DNA from: Pelagomonas calceolata
Lineage: Eukaryota; Sar; Pelagophyceae; Pelagomonadales; Pelagomonadaceae
Assembly (NCBI GenBank): GCA_918797485.1
Contig: CAKKNE010000005.1
Location: 3,472,001 to 3,536,000, forward strand
Direction of reading: 5' to 3'
DNA: 64,000 nucleotides
Below are positions 26,677 through 35,426 of this stretch, piece after piece. The position numbers were made by a program, and so were the translations under genes. The number at the start of each line of letters is the position of its first letter. Position 1 is the first letter of the stretch. A model generated the notes under the pieces. The model searched no databases. It was not told where the DNA came from and was given only the letters and a program-made list of their open reading frames with translations.

Positions 26677-26834
26677 CAGGAGAAGGGGGCGCTTTTAGAC
26701 TATTATGGCAAGTTACCTTTTGGCGGATAACGCCCCACTAGCCGGGGTCGCGGGGTCCCCGAGGGAGTGGGTGTTGATCCCGGCCTACTCGGAGAGGCCG
26801 TGGAAGAGTCCTGAGAAGGGTGCCCATCCTCTGC
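26677..26834. repeat. 158-bp direct repeat, right copy
   Basis: Partner of 25653-25810 (see there). Flanking sequence differs on both sides, so the repeat boundaries are sharp. Confidence 0.9.
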
Positions 26835-27792
26835 GCCTCGTCGGCCTTGCGAGCCCAACATCTTCTACAAATGGCAAATAACTTGGACCTGGCACCATCA
26901 GCCCGTGTATCATCACCATGGATCATGACGCGATCATTTGTTTCATGATCGACTGACTTACGCGAGGTCCAGATAAAGATGTTCACGTCCCGAGCGTGGG
27001 CAGCCAAAAGTACCCTTCTTATAATGTAGATGCCATATACTCGTAGTTGACTATCGGTGGGGTAGTATGGGACCCAGAGAGACCGCTATTACGATTCCTG
27101 GGGGGCCTCGGGTAATTGACGTTTTTGACGGGAACGGGGCGCCATCGGGTCCAAATTGCACACTTTTTTCGGGGGCATATCGGCTCCCGAACGGCCTCCG
27201 GGGTAGGTCTGGTAGTGGGTAGTCGCTTGCGCCGCATACGCCGGCGCTTGGGCCCCCCGAGGGCTCTGGAAGTCATTGCCAAGTAATTCATGCTCAGATG
27301 GCTTGGAGTGTTGAGAGAATTGGCCGATAATCCCTCGAAGCGGCGGCGCATGCGGTGTAGGCGACTAACCATGTATAGTTACGACCCTAGGCACCCCCAG
27401 GGAGACCTATTTGGCAGGGATTGACAGGATTCAGCCGGTGCGGCCGCCACAGACCGTAGGGCGCCCTCGGCCGCGAATTTAAAAATTTCCATTTTCGGCC
27501 CCCAGTAAGTGTCCCATTGATCTCTTTGGACCATTAGCGAACCGAAGGATACTCAAACGGCTGCATGCGTGGTCCGAGTTTGCTTGCTAGTGTCTTTACA
27601 GGCCGCTAGCTTTGAGTTTGGCGCAGCCCCGCGGGCCTGTACAGCTGCACGCAGCAGCCAATATACTCAGAACAGCAGCAAAAAGGTCGTCGTTCACCGC
27701 TGCGCGAGCCGCGGTGCGGCGACTCTGCAAGAAACGGCAGCGTAACACCTGTTTTGAAAGTCCAGCTTCGCTACAGCACGCTGACAGCAGCG
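26835..27792. other. Gene-poor stretch after the retroelement fossil
   Basis: No gene is recognised. Low-GC pockets and lack of coding bias suggest further transposon debris. It ends with CTAG near-palindrome 8 and the DGD 5' flank. Confidence 0.4.
27587..27609. repeat. CTAG near-palindrome 8
   Basis: CTAGTGTCTTTACA...GCCGCTAG, 183 bp before the DGD ATG. Confidence 0.7.
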
Positions 27793-29708
27793 ATGCGGCG
27801 CGCGACTGCAGCAGTCCTGCTGCTAGCTACCGCCACCGCCGCCCCACGCAAGCGCAAGCTCTCGCTGCCGCGCCTCGGGTCGATAGCCACCAAGACCGGC
27901 GCGCCGTTCCTGACGAGCCAGCCTTTACTGAATCTGTTACTCGGTATAAGATTGCGCTACGCGAGCTGGGGCGCGCCCGTCGCGCACTGGTGGCCGCGCG
28001 GCGGGCCGTCGTCGAAGCGGGCCGAGGTCATCGACGCCCCGAAACCAGAAACCGACCTGAGGGACCCCGCAAAAACTATTTTAGTAGTCACGACGGCGTC
28101 GGTCCCGTGGCTCACGGGGACGGCCATCAATCCTTTACTTCGAGCGGCGCATTTAGCACAAGCGCGACCGGCGGGCCGGGTCTGTTTATATTTACCATGG
28201 CTGGAGCCAGACAAGCAAAAAGAAGTGTATGGGGACACGGCTCATTTTAAGACCCGAAGGGAGCAGGCGACGTATGTCTACGACTGGCTTTGTAACATCG
28301 CCAAGCTGCCCGAGGCCGCCACCAAATTGAGGATAGCGTTCTATGACGCGCACTACCACCGGCCCCAGGGCTCCATCTACCCCATGGGTAGGACCGTGGA
28401 AGCGCTACGACGACCTGATTTTACGCGCTACTCTCTTTCTGACAAAGACATAGGCGAGTGGCGGCCTGATGCGGTAGTACTGGAAGAACCGGAGCATTTG
28501 AACTGGTACTCGTTCGTCGAAGGTCACTCATCAAGTTGGCGTTCGTCCACGGATCATGTGGTTGGTGTTATACATACGCACTACGTGCGGTACGCCGCGA
28601 CCGAGCGCATGTGCCCCGGGCCGCTGGGGTACTTGGTACATCCCATCGTAGGCCCATACAAGGCCTGTGCTGCCCTACTCATGGCGCGGTGGATGACGAA
28701 CGGCCACTGTGCGTTTCTTCGGCGTCCATTGCCCTTCACACGTAGATCTACATCGACGCGTCGACGGCGTGGGGACCTGTCGCTCACACAGGCCACCGCA
28801 TCGTCAAGCTCTCCGGCACGCTGCCGCGCGTGGGCAACGACGACGCGGAAATCATCGCGAACGTCCACGGCGTGCGCGACGACTTCCTGGAGATCGGAAG
28901 TCGTAGGGCCGTGACGCATCCCTACTCATCTTCGAGTGACGCTCGTCTGAGTGATGCGCTCGCGGAGCCTTCAAAACCGCGAACGAAGGGCGCGTATTTC
29001 ATCGGCAAGCTGCTGTGGCAGAAAGGCCTCGGGGAGCTCGCTTCGTTGTTGGTGGCGTCACAGAAGGAGTTCGGCGGTGATCTGCCAGACGGTGCCATTC
29101 ACGTGGTGGGCGACGGGAAAGATAGAAGGGCCATTGAAAATAGATTCAGGCAACTCAAGGTGCCGTCGGTGTTTCATGGTCGCGTCGACCATGCGGACGA
29201 GTTGTGTCGGGATTTCCGCGTCCTAGTAAATCCGTCGAAGACTGAGGTCTTATGTACGACCGTGGCTGAGGCCCTCGCGATGGGCAAGTGGGTCTTGATA
29301 GCGCGGCACCCCTCGAACGAGTTCTTCTACGACTTTCCGACGTGTCTGTCCTTCGATTCCAAAAAAGAATTCGCGGAGCAGTTCGCCTACGCGGTGCGCC
29401 ACGAGCCGCCGCCCCTGTCTCCGAAGGAGCGGCGGCGGCTGTCCTGGGCCGCGGCCACGGAGCGCTTCTGCGACGCGTCGCTCATGCCTTCATCGATACG
29501 GTTGCGGTTCCACCAGCGGCTCGCTTGTTTTTTGCACGTCCACTTGGGGCGCGGATTTCGGGGAGACGTCATCCGCAGTATCGCGGGCGCGGGCCTGAGC
29601 GTGGGGCGGCAGTCGGCGTATGTCAGGGCGAAGGAGCGCGCGGCGGCCGGCGGCGACGACGTGCCTGTCGCCGCCGTCAAGGACGAGGAAGTGCCCGAAG
29701 CCGCCTAA
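27793..29708 (+). CDS. DGD1: Digalactosyldiacylglycerol synthase (GT4 family), two exons
   Basis: Exons 27793-28708 and 28792-29708 give about 610 residues. The N-terminus MRRATAAVLLLATATAAPRK is signal-like. The GT4 body matches plant DGD1/DGD2: TTASVPWLTGTAINPLLRAA, LEEPEHLNWY, VVGVIHTHYVRYA, and across the splice NGHCHRIVKLSG then NVHGV. Next comes the C-lobe FIGKLLWQKGLGEL, VVGDGKDR and VNPSKTEVLCTTVAEALAMG, the nucleotide-sugar and acceptor region with the conserved Glu. It transfers galactose from UDP-Gal to MGDG to make DGDG, a major thylakoid lipid, at the plastid envelope. The ATG choice is the first giving a signal peptide. Confidence 0.88.
28709..28791 (+). mobile_element. Introner-like intron in the DGD gene
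   Basis: An 83-nt GT-AG intron. Flanking GGCCACTG (28702-28709) and GGCCACCG (28791-28798) match at 7 of 8 bases, a good target duplication. The core CGTCGACGGCGTGGGG is inside and is shared with the SAP intron. Confidence 0.75.
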
Positions 29709-30031
29709 ATTTATCAAGTCTATCCGTAGCATCGGGCGCGTCCGTCCAGGCGCCGCTCGCTCCGCTAGTACGGCGCTACCCCCCCTCCAAGCTCTTACCC
29801 TAGCCCTTCTAGGCCCCTTGGAAGCGTGCCAGGAATCGCGCGCGGAGGCCGCCCGGCACCCGCACTATCGCACTCTCCGAGAAATCAGCAAACGTACACG
29901 TCGCGGGACTCGCGGCCGCTATTCAAGCTAGCTACAGTGATCGGCTGCCTCCACGCCGTCGCGCAGACCTGGTGACGAGCACTCGTCCGCGGTGCACGAA
30001 CGAAGCGGAGCAGGGCAGCCCACGGGCAGCC
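29709..30031. other. Intergenic, possible 5' UTR intron end
   Basis: No gene is seen. CACGCCGTCGCGCAG at about 29951-29965 looks like the 3' end of an introner intron, so the next gene may have a spliced 5' UTR. Confidence 0.35.
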
Positions 30032-30937
30032 ATGGCAGCCGAGCGCGTGGAGCCGAGCAATGGGGCTGCTGACGCCCCGTCCAAGTACTACAAAATATGT
30101 GGAGTGCCGCTACCAACGCCAACATTCATAAGAGACGCCTACGGCTTCCAGTGGCTCCATTTTGGGGCAGATTTGTCCGAAGAGGTCACAATAACGGAGC
30201 AACTGAAAGCCGCGTATACACAAATAGGCACCATGGCGGCGGTGATGATTATTTTTTCGACGAACATGCTGCTGGCGCGGACGAAGTTGGATGTAAGGAG
30301 CGAGATCGAAGCGCGGCGGCAAATCATGAACTTTTATACCTTGGCGTGGGTCGTCGCCGATGTGTCCTTCATCAATTGTGCTATTGATTGTGTGGTCCTC
30401 AAACTGGCGATGAACGAGTGCCCGGACGAGGTGTGTGCGGTGCGGTTCGCGGATAGATTTGGAGACATGTCCATGACGCCGATTTTTATGTTATTGGTCG
30501 CGTGCATGAGCGTGATCGTGGGCATGGGTCTATATATTTATGTTACATTAGGCAAGGCCTACCGCATGGCCACGTTGGTCATTTTTGGTTTTGTCGCGAT
30601 CCCGTTCCACGCGGTCTGGTATCATAGGTTAGTGGACGCGTTGTACGTCTCCATCGAGACGAGGAGAAGGCGCACGAGCGCGTCCGAGCGGCGCGACCGC
30701 GAACTCAAACGAGCGCGGCGGAAGGCCAAGGTCAAGCTGGACCTCGCGCCAGATGCGATTCGTAAGGCGTGGACGGAGTATCTCAAGACCGACGGATCCG
30801 TCGAGCCCGAGGAGTTCCTGGATTACTTATCCACGCAGAACGACGCGCTGGAGCTGACCTGGGCGACGGACCGCGTCGCGCGGTCGCTTGTGGAGTTGTA
30901 TTGCCAGAAGCTGGCCCGGGAGATCCTCGAGTCTTGA
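30032..30937 (+). CDS. Membrane protein of unknown function with C-terminal charged helix region
   Basis: A 301-residue protein from ATG 30032. Four hydrophobic segments lie between about residues 65 and 215: GTMAAVMIIFSTNMLLA; FYTLAWVVADVSFINCAI; TPIFMLLVACMSVIVGMGLY; and MATLVIFGFVAIPFHAV. A strongly basic stretch RRRRTSASERRDRELKRARR follows. A helical tail contains KTDGSVEPEEFLDYL, which has some resemblance to a single EF-hand loop but lacks a complete set of ligands. I recognise no family. Confidence 0.55.
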   Translation: MAAERVEPSNGAADAPSKYYKICGVPLPTPTFIRDAYGFQWLHFGADLSEEVTITEQLKAAYTQIGTMAAVMIIFSTNMLLARTKLDVRSEIEARRQIMNFYTLAWVVADVSFINCAIDCVVLKLAMNECPDEVCAVRFADRFGDMSMTPIFMLLVACMSVIVGMGLYIYVTLGKAYRMATLVIFGFVAIPFHAVWYHRLVDALYVSIETRRRRTSASERRDRELKRARRKAKVKLDLAPDAIRKAWTEYLKTDGSVEPEEFLDYLSTQNDALELTWATDRVARSLVELYCQKLAREILES

Positions 30938-31439
30938 AGTTTAACTTAAGTATTTGTCTATAGATCTGCTCGTGGCCGCGCGCCGTCGCCGCGGTTGCGG
31001 TTGCCTCCTCCGGCTCGCTGGCGTCGTCCACGTAGGAGTGATAGTGAACTCCTCTACGCGCGGCTGCCGCGGGCCGCGTCGGGATTTCCCAAGGAACCGG
31101 CGCCGAACCTCGGTATTCCTCCTATTCTGAGATTTGCATCTGGAGCTATTACGCGTCCGGACAGCTGCGAGGTCGAACCCCGAGCTAAACATCGCCAGAG
31201 ATGCGTACAGCCGCTGTTTTTGGGGCAAAACGGTGGGTACGCGAGCCCAATTAGCTCGATTGGTGCGCGCGGTTGCAGAAACGGGCCATAGGCTGAACGC
31301 AGTGCAATAACTTAGAGCGATACGCACCGCTGAGCGACTGGAATCCTTGCAGCACCGCTGTGTTGCTGGCATCGCTTGGATTTGGTAGCCAGTAGCTGCC
31401 GCCGGGGGCATCCACAACACCACTGCGCCGCGTGTTGCA
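30938..31439. other. Intergenic region, nothing recognised
   Basis: The long open frame on the opposite strand that crosses into the next gene lacks family resemblance and is treated as a shadow. No repeat or RNA gene is seen. Confidence 0.4.
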
Positions 31440-32321
31440 ATGGACGTGCTCCTCGCCGCCGTCGCCGAGCAGGCGCCGGCGCCGACGGGCGACGCCGCGG
31501 CGAGTGCGAGCGCGGCCGGCCGCCTCAGGGCGCTCAGCGCGGTGGATGAAGCCGAGGCGCCTGAGTCCTCCCGACAACGGCGCGTCGTGACGCGCGACGC
31601 GTCGAGCGACGACTCCGCGGGCGAGCTCGCGTCGATGGAGTCGGTCGAGGGCGTCTCGATAGTGTCGCCGCCCGGGCGACTGTCTCCGTCGATCGACGGG
31701 CTCTCGCTGCTATCTTTATCAGCACCGCAAGCTGGTTCGACCTTCGGCGGCCGGAAACCCCGAGCGCGGAGCTTCGACATGCGCGGCGAGCCGGTCCAAT
31801 CCTCATCTAGAAGCTCGGCGAAGAGGCCGCGGAGCGCTTCTTGTGTCACGCCTCCCGAACCGGCCGTGGACGCGGGTCGATCCAAGGTTGTGGACGGCGT
31901 CCCGAAGCCTCTGGATCTGGACGCACCGGCCCACCCTCTGCTGTACGAGGACCTCATCAACTTCCCGCGCACGCGCGGCAAGGCCCACGCCCGACGGTGC
32001 GTCATGTGCGGCCGACTAGCTTCAGGAACGGACGCGGCCTGCTCGATACCCCTCCAAAATAAGGATGTGTGCAAGCGCTGCGACACGGGCATCTGGTTCC
32101 ACGTCAAGACGCAGCAGCACTTCAAGTGGTGCAAGGGCTGCAAGAAGTTTCTCCACGCGCACTTCTTTCGCGAAAAACTTCTGAAGTGCGCCACGAAATA
32201 CGCGAAGCAGCCGTCGAAGTGCGACAAGTGCCGGGAGCGGGGGCGCCAGTCGTACATGTCGAAGCGGCTCGAGCGCGACGCCGCGAAACGGGCGGAGGCG
32301 GAAGGGGGAAAGGCGCCGTGA
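31440..32321 (+). CDS. Cys-rich zinc-binding protein, probably nuclear
   Basis: A 293-residue protein. The first ~180 residues are Ser/Ala-rich and likely disordered, with basic KRPRS. Then RCVMCGR, VCKRCDTGIW, KWCKGCKKFLHAHFF and KCDKCRERGRQSYM give four CxxC pairs plus a His pair within about 75 residues. This is enough for two zinc sites. The spacing superficially recalls zinc-ribbon or transposase C-terminal fingers, but I cannot assign a family. The Arg/Lys-rich tail suggests nucleic-acid contact. Confidence 0.55.
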   Translation: MDVLLAAVAEQAPAPTGDAAASASAAGRLRALSAVDEAEAPESSRQRRVVTRDASSDDSAGELASMESVEGVSIVSPPGRLSPSIDGLSLLSLSAPQAGSTFGGRKPRARSFDMRGEPVQSSSRSSAKRPRSASCVTPPEPAVDAGRSKVVDGVPKPLDLDAPAHPLLYEDLINFPRTRGKAHARRCVMCGRLASGTDAACSIPLQNKDVCKRCDTGIWFHVKTQQHFKWCKGCKKFLHAHFFREKLLKCATKYAKQPSKCDKCRERGRQSYMSKRLERDAAKRAEAEGGKAP

Positions 32322-33084
32322 ATCTTTTAAACGACACTCTGTGTGATTACTGTTTGGGGGTGTTGGGGGTCTGCGGACGGGGTCGCGGCGACGGCGTGGG
32401 GCTCGCGATGGCGTCGCCTGGCTCAGTTGAATTTGTAGCCGCGGCGGCGCGGAGCGCGGTGATGAGGCTCAGGCTGCCACCGCGGGCGGTAGCGCCGAAG
32501 ACGGTCCTAGCCACGTCCCCCACCAAGGGAGCCTGCTTTTCTCCTGACGCTTCCGAGGGGCTCGAACCCGCACGGAGTTATCGGCTCGCTATCAAGGATC
32601 GACTGCAGCATCGAATTGTTTTAGCCTGAGTCTGCACAAAATCGTTCAACCGGCGCTGGAGAAGACGTTTCACGGTCCATACATATACCCACGCAACGGC
32701 TGATGCGAAGAGCCGCTCGAAATCCGTGCGCGCGCGGCCGTAAACGCTGGATGTCTGTCATGGAACCCAGCTAGCTCCCTGCCGCATATGGCCCCTTTTG
32801 CGCTGAGCGAGGGTCGGCCCATGCCTCAGCGCCGGCGCCGGCGCCCGCGCTGGCCGTCGCTGAGGCCGCGGGCGTCTGTCCAGGGCTTTTGGCCCTGCGT
32901 CGGCGTTCTTCCCGACTCGGGGCCGCGGCTAGGCGTCGGCCCCGGCGCCGGCGCGGGCGTTGGGCTCAGGTGACGGCCAGGCATCTGCGCCGTCGACGGG
33001 CATCGCGGCACGCGTATACACACGACGCCCAAGCCGAAACGCCGAGCGCCGCCTAACCCGTCTCAACGCAGGTGTAGCGAAACG
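32322..33084. other. Intergenic region of about 760 bp upstream of the LHC gene
   Basis: Nothing is assigned. It includes a palindromic-looking GC-rich stretch (GGCGCCGGCGC words near 32830-32955) that may be 5' regulatory, and a B-box-like word at 32551 that fails as a tRNA. Confidence 0.4.
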
Positions 33085-33690
33085 ATGCAGGGCCTCACGC
33101 TGGCTCTCGCGCTGACGGGCGCCTCGGCGCTCGTCGCGCCGGCGGCGCCGCGGGCAGCGACCGCGCTCAAGGCCGCCGACGAGGTGTTCGACTACTCGTC
33201 CATCGCGGGCGGCGAGTCCGGGTTGGGCGGCCGCTACGACTTCGACCCCATGAACTTCGCGGGCCGCTACCCGGGCATGGTCCCGTGGTTCCGCGAGGCC
33301 GAGCTCAAGCACGGCCGCATGTGCATGCTCGCGTCGATCGGCATGGTCGTGCCCGCGTTCGTGCGCGTGCCGGGCGAGCAGTTCCAGGGCTCCTACACGG
33401 GCTGGGAGGCGCACGACCGGCTCGTCGCGTCCGGCGCGATGGGCCAGATCCTCCTCTTCGTCGGCCTCTTCGAGACGCTCGCGGGCATCCCGGCCTGCGT
33501 CGCGACGATGAACGGCGACCGCGAGCCCGGGGACTTCGAGTTCGGCGGCATCTTCAAGCCCACGGACCCGGTCCAGCTGCGCCGCAAGCAGAACGCCGAG
33601 CTGAAGAACGGCCGCCTCGCGATGCTCGCCTTCTCGGGCCAGGTCACGCAGGCCGTCCTCACGGGCCACGACGCGCCGTTCCTCTACTAG
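33085..33690 (+). CDS. Chlorophyll a/c light-harvesting protein, single exon
   Basis: A 201-residue protein. The N-terminus MQGLTLALALTGASALVAPA is a signal peptide with the SALVAP junction of plastid-bound proteins. Helix 1 is REAELKHGRMCMLASIGM and helix 3 is NAELKNGRLAMLAFSGQVTQ, both with the E...R chlorophyll-binding pair. The connecting helix 2 is MGQILLFVGLFETLAG. The compact length is typical of fucoxanthin chlorophyll proteins of the Lhcf/Lhcr type. It belongs to the thylakoid antenna. No intron is needed, unlike the other two LHC genes here. Confidence 0.9.
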   Translation: MQGLTLALALTGASALVAPAAPRAATALKAADEVFDYSSIAGGESGLGGRYDFDPMNFAGRYPGMVPWFREAELKHGRMCMLASIGMVVPAFVRVPGEQFQGSYTGWEAHDRLVASGAMGQILLFVGLFETLAGIPACVATMNGDREPGDFEFGGIFKPTDPVQLRRKQNAELKNGRLAMLAFSGQVTQAVLTGHDAPFLY

Positions 33691-33851
33691 ATCCTGGATG
33701 TTGGGTCTGAATTTCTTATGGCCGGCGGGCCGCGTTTCCCCCCGTGCGTGGGGATCTGGTGTTTAAGGACTGGATAGTCTACTGCTTCTTCTTGTTCGGG
33801 ACATGGGCCGTCCCTCGAGACGCCGCGTCGACGGCGTATTGCGCAAACGCT

Positions 33852-33908
33852 GCTCAGGCTCAGGCTAGTTACGTCGCGGGGTCCCCCGTACCCCTCCCGC
33901 TCCCCCCG
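33852..33908. repeat. 56-bp repeat shared by two LHC 3' flanks, copy 2
   Basis: Partner of 19137-19192, one base longer, with an extra C in the GTCCCC run and an A for T after AGGCT. Confidence 0.85.
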
Positions 33909-33945
33909 GGCCCACCCGTCCGGCTGGACTAGGACGCAAGGCTTG

Positions 33946-33967
33946 CTAGTGTCTTACACGCCGCTAG
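33946..33967. repeat. CTAG near-palindrome 9
   Basis: CTAGTGTCTTACAC...GCCGCTAG, 239 bp before the next gene's ATG. Confidence 0.7.
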
Positions 33968-34205
33968 TTGGCTTCCAAGTACTTAAGTGGCAGAGCAAAA
34001 GCAGTCGCATAACTGCACTGGTGACGGCCAAAATTTGAAGAGCGACGGTTTCAGTCAACGCACTGCAACGTGCGAGCAGCTCGCGCAATCCTGTGCGACA
34101 AAGCTCTGAGAGACACCACCAGACAAGAGAGCACTGACAAGCAATTGAATGCGCGACGCTACAAGGGACGCGGAAGGATCACCACAACCACCGCCGAGAA
34201 GTAAG

Positions 34206-35162
34206 ATGATCCGCCGCCGCGGCCTCCTAGCAATATGCCTCCTCGTGGCAGGAGCCGCGGCGTTCCGACGCCGCCGCTTCCAGCCGAACTGGTCCTTCCG
34301 GCGGTCGGCGGACTGGGTCATCGCGCGCACGCCAACGCGCTACGGCGACGCGCTGCGCACTATCCGCAAATGCATGGACTGCGACGCCCTCGAGGTCTCG
34401 CTGCAGAACCATAGTTTCGTGCTCACGAACGCCACCCTGTCGCTCGACGACGAAGAAGCGCTCCGGGTCGAGCGCCTGGAGGTCGTCGTCGAGAGCTACT
34501 CTCCTCTTATAGTGTCGGTGTCGCTTGGCACGGTGCAAGTAAGCGTGAATGCGCACGACCTGCTCCTGCGCGACACGAACTGGCACCGGCTGAGCGAGCT
34601 CGAGGAAGCATTCACGCAACTCTCGCCCTCCTCGTCGGCGTCGTCCTCCTCCTCGTCGTCGCTCTCGGGCGTGCGGCGCCTCGACTTCTCCGGGGTAGCT
34701 ATGCTGCAGTTGACGCCGAACGAACTGCTGGGCGGCGCGGACAGTCGCGTCTCGGCGGTTCTTGACTGGTCGCACGACCTGGCGCCAATCTCGCGGCGCA
34801 TCGAGAAACGAGCGGAGAAGGAGGGCTCCGTGAGCCTCATCGACGTGTTCACCATGATCAGGACCGACCTGGTGCTGGCCGCGGGCGGCCTGGTCTTAGC
34901 GCGGGTGCTCGACGCGCAGGACGGCGAACGGACGTCGAAATCTGCCATCCGCGTGGCGGGCGTCGAGGTCGATCTTTTGCGGCCGAAGGCTACCTTGGAC
35001 GGGTTGGGCGACCGCTTCACCAGGTACGTCGAGCGCAAGGCGGCCGAGACGCTGGGCCTCGACCAGGCCGAGCTCGCGGCGGCGGCAGCGGCGCTGAGGC
35101 GTCGCGGCGACGCCGTGGATGATGGCGATGAGCCGCCAGGCGGTTCGCGCTCGGAGTTGTAG
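34206..35162 (+). CDS. Signal-bearing protein of unknown function
   Basis: A 318-residue protein from ATG 34206, which gives the signal peptide MIRRRGLLAICLLVAGAAAF followed by RRRRF. AAAF followed by a basic stretch suggests plastid import. An upstream in-frame ATG (34149) would bury the signal, so it is not preferred. The body alternates beta-type segments (ALEVSLQNHSFVLTNATLSL, RVERLEVVVESYSPLIVSVS, LGTVQVSVNAHDLLL), recalling lipid-binding beta-sheet families such as DUF2993. That resemblance is weak. A Ser-rich run lies near residue 140. The tail is an Ala-rich helix. Confidence 0.5.
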   Translation: MIRRRGLLAICLLVAGAAAFRRRRFQPNWSFRRSADWVIARTPTRYGDALRTIRKCMDCDALEVSLQNHSFVLTNATLSLDDEEALRVERLEVVVESYSPLIVSVSLGTVQVSVNAHDLLLRDTNWHRLSELEEAFTQLSPSSSASSSSSSSLSGVRRLDFSGVAMLQLTPNELLGGADSRVSAVLDWSHDLAPISRRIEKRAEKEGSVSLIDVFTMIRTDLVLAAGGLVLARVLDAQDGERTSKSAIRVAGVEVDLLRPKATLDGLGDRFTRYVERKAAETLGLDQAELAAAAAALRRRGDAVDDGDEPPGGSRSEL

Positions 35163-35198
35163 TTTGTTAAGACTGTTTTCATACGACTAACCCAATTT

Positions 35199-35220
35199 CT
35201 AGTGTGTTACACGACGCTAA
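35199..35220. repeat. CTAG near-palindrome 10
   Basis: CTAGTGTGTTACAC...ACGCTAA, with the last base diverged, 37 bp after the preceding stop and 207 bp before the DGAT1 ATG. Confidence 0.6.
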
Positions 35221-35426
35221 CACCGCCTGCTCTCGAGTATTATTGCTCGGAGTAGCGCATCACAGGCACCCAAATCACATAGGAAGCGCTGTGTACAACG
35301 TTTACAAAAGCAGCTATAAAACAGCGCATCTCTACAGCACGCCGAACGCTCGCCCTGCTGATCAAGACAGCTAGGCCACAAGACAGAAAAACGCCGCCGG
35401 CCACCAGCTAGGCCACAAGCAGTACC

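Larger units (their letters stand above)
25653..26834 (-). mobile_element. Ty1/copia-like LTR retroelement fossil
   Basis: A fragment on the minus strand at about 26244-26523 resembles the C-terminal part of copia-type RNase H. It has a CDNNSV block, then the SRHIRVHLGF and FVRSGENPA blocks typical of the end of the copia polyprotein. It lies between two identical 158-bp direct repeats. No gag, protease, integrase or reverse transcriptase part was recognised here. The element is broken and heavily reduced. The identity of the flanking repeats suggests the duplication is young, even though the coding remnant is short. Whether the repeats are its LTRs is uncertain. Confidence 0.55.
33691..34205. 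other. Intergenic region holding the LHC-flank repeat and CTAG near-palindrome 9
   Basis: Apart from the 56-bp repeat and the CTAG element, it contains an introner-core word GCGTCGACGGCG near 33825. No gene is seen. Confidence 0.5.

Noticed and set aside
26877-27372. Minus-strand open frames after the retroelement repeat as further polyprotein parts
   Set aside because: No domain motif could be recognised, so they were left unassigned.
30941-32257. A 438-codon open frame on the minus strand over the zinc-binding protein gene
   Set aside because: There is no recognisable motif and its translation is Arg/Ser/Ala-biased. The plus strand has a coherent Cys-cluster protein with a good start.
32545-32600. 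B-box-like GGTTCGAGCCCC on the minus strand, possible tRNA
   Set aside because: The flanking bases do not form a 5-bp T stem, and no acceptor or anticodon stem can be drawn at tRNA spacing.
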